From: Lachnospiraceae bacterium
GTDB lineage: Bacteria; Bacillota; Clostridia; Lachnospirales; Lachnospiraceae
Reading direction: 5' to 3'
DNA: 64,000 nucleotides
NCBI GenBank assembly: GCA_021202465.1
Contig: JAJQCZ010000010.1
Span: 1 to 64,000, forward strand
Under the pieces are notes generated by a model. That model saw only the letters and a list, made by a program, of their open reading frames with translations. It ran no database searches and was not told the DNA's origin. Of the stretch, positions 1-9,300 are shown in pieces. Both the position numbers and the translations under genes were made by a program. Numbering within the stretch: position 1 is the stretch's first letter; each line of letters starts with the position of its first letter.

Positions 1-27
1 CTGTCGGGGAATAGTTGTGAAAGTGAG

Positions 28-80
28 GTTCCCCGAAGGGGAACAGGCCGCCAGGCGAATGCCTGGGCGGCCTGTTTATT
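28..80 (+). terminator. Tandem hairpins, terminator of an upstream gene outside the window
   Basis: Two adjacent hairpins are visible. The first is GTTCCCC-GAAG-GGGAAC at 28-43. The second has arms ACAGGCCGCC (43-52) and GGCGGCCTGT (66-75), followed by TTTATTTTG. The T-rich tail on the plus side fits a rho-independent terminator for a plus-strand gene that ends before the window. The minus side lacks a T run, so it is a weaker stop for the surface-protein gene at 308-11965. Confidence 0.7.
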
Positions 81-146
81 TTGTGTAAAACTATTGTCGA
101 TTGTGTTTTTTCAATCACTAATAAAGGTTAGCGAATGTTCAACAAA

Positions 147-272
147 TCAATCATCCCATTCGTCACGCTCACCTCCATCTACATTCCCCCCAGTGCTACC
201 ATCGGCGATTACATCCTCTGTCGTTAAATATGAGATGATTTTACTTTCTGGCTTTTCATATGATTTTTTTAA
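147..272 (-). CDS. 41-codon small peptide frame with a TTA in the start position
   Basis: This reading frame lies 35 bases after the stop of the giant surface protein. It would encode a leading TTA codon then KKSYEKPESKIISYLTTEDV and a Gly/Asp-rich tail ending EWDD. A strong ribosome site (GAGGAGGT) sits 8 bases before the TTA, the normal spacing for a start codon, but no ATG, GTG or TTG exists in frame after the upstream TGA. The shape (MKKxYEKP head, hydrophobic middle, Gly/Asp tail) resembles short peptides I associate with Lachnospiraceae surface-protein genes; this is recollection, not a search result. One change, TTG to TTA, could have silenced it, or the TTA may be used as a rare start. 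It could also be chance. Function unknown. Confidence 0.45.
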   Translation of the reverse strand, partial: LKKSYEKPESKIISYLTTEDVIADGSTGGNVDGGERDEWDD

Positions 273-307
273 CTTACTTACCTCCTCGTGTCAAATAGCA
301 ATTACTG

Positions 308-3300
308 TCATTCCATATAATAGTCATTAAAGCTCCCGCTGACTACAGAGCTGTAATAAATCTGTGTCTCACCTGTATACTCTTCAGTCACAATTACATA
401 GCCTCTAGCATAGACAATCCCGTCTTTGTTTGTACCAACAGAAAAGTCCAGATAATCTGTTCCAACGCTGCTGTTATTCGCAGTCAACTTCATCTGCCTT
501 ACCTTTTCCTTCAACGTCCCTTCCTCAAAATCCTCAAACTGCAGCAGATCATCGAGATCAGCACCTTCCGCGCCAAAGACTGAGGTACTTGTTCCGTAGA
601 GGATACCATGCTCTTCCAAGGTATAACCATCCGGTACCTCGCGGCCAAACATAAAACGGATATAATTCTTGCTTCCCGATACATAGGCCGTCGGCGGAAT
701 CACGGTAAAGGATGGGATCGCATCCAGCGTCACGGCATAGATCGCATAAATCGTCGCCTCTCCGATCACACTGTACGTGTACTCCTCTTGGTAAGAGAGA
801 ACCGTAGAACCCTCGCTGTCTAAGGACCAATATGAGAACTCCCTGTTCGCGAACTCATATTCCGACGCGGAGAGCGTAATCGATTCACCATAAGATGCTT
901 CGATTTCTTTCGTCTCCGTGCCATTGTAAATGATGGTCACCGTATAACTTTGCTCAGAGAGGGTTAAAGCACTTTTATAGCTGGCGCTCGCAACCGGGCT
1001 CAGGAAAGCTAGTTTCTCTCCTGTCTCATCGTCCTTCACGATGACATATCCTCTTGCATAAACGATTCCCGACAAATTGTCCCCGACGGAAAAATTCAGG
1101 TAATCCAAACCAGTCTTTGCACTGTTTGCAGTTAAAATTAATTGTCTTACTTTATCTTTCAATTCCGTGAAATCTGCGTCTGCAAACATCAACAACTCGT
1201 TTAAATCCGCATCTGCCGCTCCAAACACCGAAGCACTCGTTCCATAGAGAATCCCATGCTCCACCATCGTATAGCCGTCCGGTACATCACGTCCGAAACT
1301 GAAATAAATATAGTTTTTTGTTTCAGTCGAATGCGAGTAGACATTATTGATCGTCAGCACTGGTTCGGGCTTCACCGAAGTCGTCGCATAGACCGCATAG
1401 ATGCTCTGATCTTTTGCCGCATAGAACGTATAGCTCTTGTTGGTCGAACGAACAGATATTCCCTCCGGATCGTCCGCCCAGCAGGCAAAGTTCATGTTCA
1501 GATACGTCTTATCGGCGGTTACAGTAACAAACTCCCCCTTCTTTGCAGTAATAGTTTCATTCAGTGTTCCATTAATGTATACCTGGATGTCATAGGTAGT
1601 CGTTTCTGCTTTTTTACAATATTTGCAGACACCATTTACATACACATGTCCCTGTGTCGTTTCAGCTCCGCAGGTCTTGCAAACACAGTTATGATAAGTC
1701 GTACTAACTGAATCATTATAAGAATACGCATAGTTGTGTCCGGTCGCCTCGATCTCGTCGGTCTTGTACTCACCGCAGTTCGCGCATCGGTAAAGCCCTA
1801 CTCCGCTCTTCTCGCAGGTCGCGTTTGTCACGACCTGACTCAGTACCCAGTCGTGGCTGCCGTTTACGAGCTTCGTCTGTGTTTCTTCACAACCTGTACA
1901 GGTACACTTATAAACATACTTCCCGGTCGTCTCACAGGTTCCCTCAACTGTTTTATCTTCATCCAAAACCATATTGTGAACAGTTACGGTTGTTCGACTG
2001 ATCTCAGCGCCGCACAGACGACAGTACACAACCCGATCATAGGACCCGTGTTCTGTTTCCGTCGCTTCTACATAGTTTTCCGTCCTCGTCGTCCGATATT
2101 TGGCCGGATGATTCAACGCTGCAATGGCTGCCTCATAGACCATGCCGCAGTAGCGACAGATACCATATTGCACGCCCTCCGTTGTACAGGTTGCCTCGGT
2201 CAGCACATGATTTTCCAGCCAGTCATGCGAACCATACTCTACGACTTCCTGCGCCACCAGTACCTCGCCGCAGCGTGAACAGTGCGAGCCCTCGGTCAGG
2301 CCCTTCGAGCAGCAGGTTGCCGGTACCTCTTCGTCAATAACTGTCAGATGACCCAATGCCGCTGTTTTCTCGGTGTACTCGTATCCGCACAACTCACAGA
2401 TGTACGTCGTTTCACCGGCTTCTGTACAGGTCGCCGTACAGACCTCGATGTAGCTGTGACCATCCGTGATGGGCTCTGTATAGGAGTCCCCACAGCGCGA
2501 GCAGGTGTAGGTCATCTCACCTTCTTCGGTACAGGTCGCCTCCTTGGTCACCTCACCTACGTAGTCATGGCCGAGTGCCGCGATCGGGACTGAGTAACTC
2601 GCTTTACACGATTTACAGGTATAGGTCTTAGAACCGGCTGTCGTACAGGTTGCCTCCACGATGTCCACATCATAGTCATGGCCAGTCGCCGCGATCGCAA
2701 GCGTGTAGGTATCACCGCAGGCCGAGCAGGTATAACGTGCCAGACCGGAGGTCGTACAGGTCGGCGGTGTCACAATAACTTTCTCATAATCATGACCGGT
2801 CGCCGGGATTTCCCCTTCATAGGAATCGGTACAGCCTTCATGCGTACAGGTATAGATGCCATATCCGGCCTCTGTACAAGACGGCTCTGTCGTAACCGTA
2901 GTGCACTCATAGTCATGCCCCGTCGCTTCTATCGAAGAAGTGAAGGAATCTTTACATCTGCTGCAGGTATAGGTCATCTCGCCTTCTTCCGTACAGGTCG
3001 GCTCCGTCGTCACCTCTCCCACGTAGTTATGGCCCAGTTTATCAATCTCACTCGTATAAGTATCTCCACAAGTCGAGCAGGTATAGGTCATCTCGCCGGT
3101 TTCTGTACAGAACGGCTCCGTCGTCACCTTCGAGACATACGTGTGTCCCGTCGCCGCGATGGTATCGGTCTTTTCCTCTCCACACACTACACAGACATAA
3201 GTCGCGCTGCCCTCTTCCGTACAGGTCGGTTCTTTCAGCACGTCCACCACCTGGTAGATATGCCCGATCGCCGGGATCGTTGCCGTATAGTGTTCATCAC

Positions 3301-6300
3301 AGTACCGGCAAATATACTCTGCCTCACCCGCCGTCGTACAGGTCGCCGCCGTCGTCACCTTCCGCACATAAACGTGATATCCCAATGCGGAAATGGTCTT
3401 CGTATAGGTATCTCCGCAGCCTCTGCAGGTATAGAGAAGCTCTCCATCTTCCGAACAGGTCGCCTCTTTGACCGTCGTATACGTGTAATGATGTCCGGTC
3501 GCCGGAATCTCCTGAATCTCAGTATGGCCGCAGTTCTTACAGGTATAGATTCCCTCGCCAGCTTCCGTGCAGGTCGCCGCCGTGATCACCTCATAGGTAT
3601 AATCATGTCCTGTCGCTTCGATTGTTCTCTCATCGCTCTCACCGCAGGTCGCACAGGTGTAGATCGCCGTGCCATCCGTGACGCAAGTCGCGGGAATCAG
3701 CGTTGTCGTCAACTCATACGTATGACCGAGCGCCTCTACTTCCTCTGTATAGGTATCATCGCAGCGCGTGCAGGTGTACGTCGTTTCACCGGCTTTTGTA
3801 CAGGTTGCAGTCGTCTTCGTAACCTCATAGTCATGACCCAACGCCTTCGCCGCCTGGTAAATGGTATCCTCGCAGCCATCATGAGTACAGGTATAAATCG
3901 ACGTTCCCGCCTCCGTACAGGTCGCAGTGGTCTGAACCAGCTTATACGAGTGACCGGTCGCCGGAATCGGCACCGTATAGTAATGCCCACAGCCGTCGCG
4001 GGTACAGGTATACGTCCGCACTCCCTTCTCCGTACAGGTCGCTGCTGTTGTCACCTTGGAGGTATAGTTATGACCCAACGCCTCCGTCTCTTCGGTATAG
4101 CTATCTCCGCAGACACTGCAGGTGTATATCGTTTTTCCAGCTTCCTCACAGGTCGCAGTTGTCGACGTAACCTCATAGCTGTGACCGGTCGCCGGGATTT
4201 CCCTGGTGAAGCTATCTCCGCAGCGTGTGCAGGTATAAGTGCGCTCTCCCGCCTCGGTACACGTCGCGGCCGTTGTCACCATGGAAGTATAGCTGTGACC
4301 CAGCGCCTCTACATTCTCGCTGTAGCTATCTTTGCAGCGCGAGCAGGTATAGGTCGTTATTCCTTCCTCCGTACACTTCGCAGTCGTCGTTGAGGTGTAG
4401 CTATGCCCCAGAGCTGGTGTATCTTCCACATAACTACAACCACAGCCATCACGTGTACAGGTGTATGTCGTTATTCCGGCCGTCGTACACGTCGCGGTCG
4501 TCGTCGAGGTATACTTATGACCCAGTGCCGCGATCACCTTCGTATAGCTGTCCCCGCAGCGCGTACAGGTATAGGTGCGAATCCCTGTCTCCGTACACGT
4601 CGCCGCCGTTGTTACCGTGGAACTATAGCTGTGGCCGAGTGCCTCCACCTCCTCACTATAGCTGTCACTACAGCGCGAGCAAGTATAGGTTGTAACACCA
4701 CCCGCCGTACAAGTCGCCGTCGTTTCTGAAGTATAGTCATGACCAAGCGCTGCAATCTCCTCGGTATAGCTGTCACCGCAGCGTGAACAGGTGTAGGTTG
4801 TAACACCAGCCTCCGTACACGTTGCCTCCGTCGTTACCTCTGAGGTGTAATCATGCCCCAGCGCCTCAATTGTTTCCGTGTATGTATCACCACAAATCGA
4901 GCACGTATAAACATTTTGGCCTTCTTCAGTACAACTCGCTTCCTTCGTAGTTACACATTCATACGAGTGATCTCCGAGCTCAGTCTTCGTTTCACGGCTC
5001 AATTCTGTTCCACAGGTCTCGCAATACACGACCGAATCATAGCTGCCCTCCGTCTGGCAGTCTCCCGCCGACACATTTTCCTTTACAGCCTCTCCTGCCG
5101 TATGACCGGTAGCCGGAACCTCATTACCATGTTCGGTATTTTCTTTCAGAGCTCTGCAATAAATACAATACGTTGCATTTTCATAACCACACTCTGTACA
5201 GGTCGCCTCCAATGTTCCCTCTATATAATAGTGGCCGAAGAGTTCACAGTTTCCTTCACTATAGTGGATGGTGGCGTCAGTCAGAGGGTCATTCGAAGAA
5301 TTGACAGTGATCTTTTTCCACTCAGCCTTTGTACCCGTATAATAAACATCTGTCAGCGCGCTACATTTATAGAACGCGGAACTTCTTACCATAGTTAGAC
5401 TGCTGCAGAGCCTTACCGTAGTCAATGCAGAGCAGCCTTCTAAAAATGAAATTGCAATCGTCTCCAGGGACGACGGAATCGATATTTCAGTCAATTTGTA
5501 ACAATATCTAAACGCATAGGAACCACAGGACGTCAGTCCTTCGTTCAGGTTCACCTCCGTCAACAAATAACAATACGCAAATGCATAGTCTCCAATCCCT
5601 GTCACGCTCTCCGGTATTGTAACAGAGGTCAACCCTGTCTCATTGAATGCAGCCTTTTCGATTTGGACAAGCTTATCCGGCAGATTAATCTGTGTCAGCT
5701 TGGAACAATTAGAAAATGCAAAGTCGCCAATCTCTGTCAGAGTCGACGGAAACGTTACATTGATCAAGGCACTGTTGTGAGAAAATGTATTGCTTCCTGT
5801 CGTCGTCAGCCCTTCTTTCAGTACAACATCAGTCATTGAAGTACAATACGTAAATGAATAGGAGCCGATACTCGTCACCGTGCCTGGTATGGTAATACTC
5901 GTCAATCCAGAGTAATAAAATGCATAATCTGCGATTGTTTTCAGTGAATCCGGCAACTCAATCTCCGTCAACTTGGAGCAATACGCAAATGCATAGTTTC
6001 CGATTTCTGTCAGACTCGATGGAAGCGTCACATCAGCCAAGGCACTGTTCTGATAAAATGTATAGTTTCCTGCTGTTGTCAGCCCCACTTCCAAATCGGC
6101 CACGGTCATTGATTTACAATATGCAAATGCAAATTTCCCGATACTCGTCACCGCTCCCGGTATGGTAATACTCGTCAATCCAGAGTAATAAAATGCATAA
6201 TCTGCGATTGTTGTCAGTGAACTCGGTAACTCAATTCCCGTCAACTTAGAACTGTACGCAAATGCATAAGTTGCAATTGTCGTCACCCCCTCCGGAAGCA

Positions 6301-9300
6301 CCGCCCCACTCAGGTTGCTGGCATAGAATGCATATTCCCCAATCTCTGTCACACCCGTTGGAACAGTGTAACTCCCGGTCAGGCCCGCCGGATAAAGAAG
6401 CAAAGTCGTACCATCCGAAGTAAGCAGCGCCTCATCGACAGATTTATATGTAGTATTTCCTTCATCAATCTTAATGGATTTCAAAGTACTACAGCCTCTA
6501 AAAGCCTGACTATTGATGGATGTTACGCTCGCCGGAATCGTCACATCATTCAGGGAAGTACACTGATAAAATGCCCAATCTCCGATGCCGGTTACGCCCT
6601 CCTCGAGCACAACAGAAACGATGTCGCTCCGATAGGAATACCAGGGCACAGAGCTGGCACTGCTGTAGCTCGGCACCTCTCCTTCGCCCGTAACAGTTAG
6701 CGGCCCTTCTGTTGTCAGCGTCCAGGTCAGTTCATTTCCGTTCCCGTCTTTAAAGGTTCCGGTAATCAGACCACACTCTGTACACACGCCATCTTCGAAA
6801 GTATGCTCCGTGACCGAGAGTTCCCCGCTTGGTTCAACACTATCATCCAAATCTCTGCAATAAATGCAGTATTTTGCATTCTCATAACCGATTTCCGTGC
6901 AGGTCGGTTCCAAATATTCTTCTATATAATAGTGACCAAAGAGTTTGCAGTTCGCGTCACTGTAGTGGATCGTGGCACCTGTCAGCGGAGTATTATAGGA
7001 ATTGATCGTAATCTTATTCCATTTCACTTCCGCACCTGTATAATAAACATCCGTCAGGCTAGTGCATCCATAAAATGCATAGGTATTTACCGTAGTCAAA
7101 CTGCTGCAGAGTCTTACCGCGGTTAATCCGGTGCAGTTGTACAGAAATCTATTGGCGATCGTCTTTATGGACGACGGAATCGATATTTTAGTCAGGGCGG
7201 TACAGTCACTGAATCCATAACTGAAAGTTGCCTCCAGCCCCTCGCTCAGATATGCCTCCGTCAAAGACGAACAAGACGCAAAGGCATAAGTTCCGATACT
7301 CGTCACTGTTCCCGGTATGGTTATACTCTCCAATCCAGAGCTTCTAAAGGCAGAGTCACCGATTGTCTCGAGTGAATCCGGTAGAGTAATCTCCGTCAGG
7401 TTGGTACAAGTATAAAATGCATAGTTGCCGATTGTCTCCAGTCCTTCGCTTAGATTCACTTCCGTCAAAGACGAACAATACGCAAAGGCATAAGTTCCGA
7501 TACTTGTCACTGTTCCCGGTATAGTTATATTCTTTAATCCAGAATATCCAAATGCAAAGTTACCGATTGTCTTCAGTGAATCCGGCAGAGAAATCTCTGT
7601 CAAACTGGAACAATTATAAAACACATTGTTGCCAATTGTCATCAGCGATTTCGGCAGAGAAATCTCCATCAGTTTGGAACAACTATGAAATGCATAGTTG
7701 CCGATACCGATAACGCCCTCCTCTAGAACAACAGAAACGATGTAGCTCCGATAGGAGTACCAAGGCACAGAACTGCCTTTGCTATAGTCAGGCATCGCTG
7801 CCTCCTCACCGGAGGTCGTCACGAAGATCGTCAATACTCCTTCTGTCGTAAGCGTCCAGGTCAGTTCATTCTCATCTCCAAAGGTACCGGTAATCAAACC
7901 ACAATATTCGCAGGTTCCATTTACAAGGCTGTGTTCAGTTCCTGTAGAAAGGATCATTTCTCCTTCCTGAATCACCTCACCGCATACCGTGCAGACAGTG
8001 TCCCCTGTATAGCCATTCTCTATACAGGTCACTTCCACCACATTCTGCACTTCTGTCGTATGACCTGTGGCAGGAATCACTTCCCCTTCTTCCAGAACTT
8101 CCTCGCACACCGTACAAACGTAATCGCCCGTATAGCCGTCTTCGGTACAGGTCGCTTCCTTCGCGTTCTGTAAGACGACATTTTCTTCAGCAGCTGTATT
8201 TTCATCTGTGTTGCTGTAGTAGATCTCATAATTCTCTGTGGGATGGCAGCCGTTGCCTTCATATTTATATACCTGATACACTGTGCCATTTGTTGAATCG
8301 AGCACTGGTGTCGCGTCTGTACCAAGCATCTGATACCAGACCGTGTCCGCAGTCTCCTGCACACTGTTTAAAAGATACGCTGCTTCACCAGAGGCAAATT
8401 GATCCGCACTCAGTGCAGTGATGCCGTCAAGCGTGCTCTCACTCTCCGTCTCACTGTCTGTAGAATTCAGGTAATAGCAGTTTTCGATGGTTCCGGTGTA
8501 ATCAGATGAAACAATCTCCCAGGCTGTCTCTGTATCATCCTCTACTGCAGAGGCAGATACGGTTCCTGCATTATACGATGAGACGATTGATGCGCTACCT
8601 GAGTTGTAAGCAGCACCAATAAGTCCTCCGATATCTGAGGTGCCGGATACAGTTCCAAGATTATAACAATTGACAACAGAAACACTTCCCAACATGCCAC
8701 CGATAAGACCACCCAATGCATATGCTTCTGCAACAACACCCTCAGCCGCGCTTGCTTTGGTGATCTTTCCAGTATTATAAGAAGTATCCACACTTCCGTA
8801 ATATGCATATCCGATAATTCCACCCGCATACCATCCTGCTTCATCATATTGATAATAGCAGGAAATCTCTCCTTCGTTTACACAGGCCGAAATATCGCTG
8901 TAGCAAGTATCACCAGCAATTCCACCGACATCACCACATCCGCTTACATTCCCAGTATTGGTGCAGTCTTTAAGGGAGTCTTCATAGCTGTAACCGATGA
9001 TTCCACCAATGCAACCATCATATATAGGGCCATTATTCCACTCCTCACCCAACTTGGAAATTGCTTCATTTCCCTGCACAGTTCCGCTGTTCGTGCAATC
9101 CATGATAGTACAGTATCCGCTGTATCCGACCACACCGCCGGTATACACAGAACCGCTCACCGTACCGCTATTTGAGCAACGCTTAATCAACCGATCATTG
9201 GACGTCGAGAGATCCGTATAATCCTCATCATCAAGAGATTTCTCCTCCTGCGGACCCCCTGCACCGTAGGTGGTTGACCCGATCACACCACCGATGTGTT

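Noticed and set aside
94-330. 78-codon plus-strand frame
   Set aside because: No ribosome site, low-complexity Ser/Pro content and opposite to the more convincing small frame at 147-272.
2678-4393. Long plus-strand frame opposite the giant surface protein
   Set aside because: It is the antisense shadow of the Cys/His repeats; its Arg/Thr/Gly repeats follow the period of the real gene, and it has no ribosome site.
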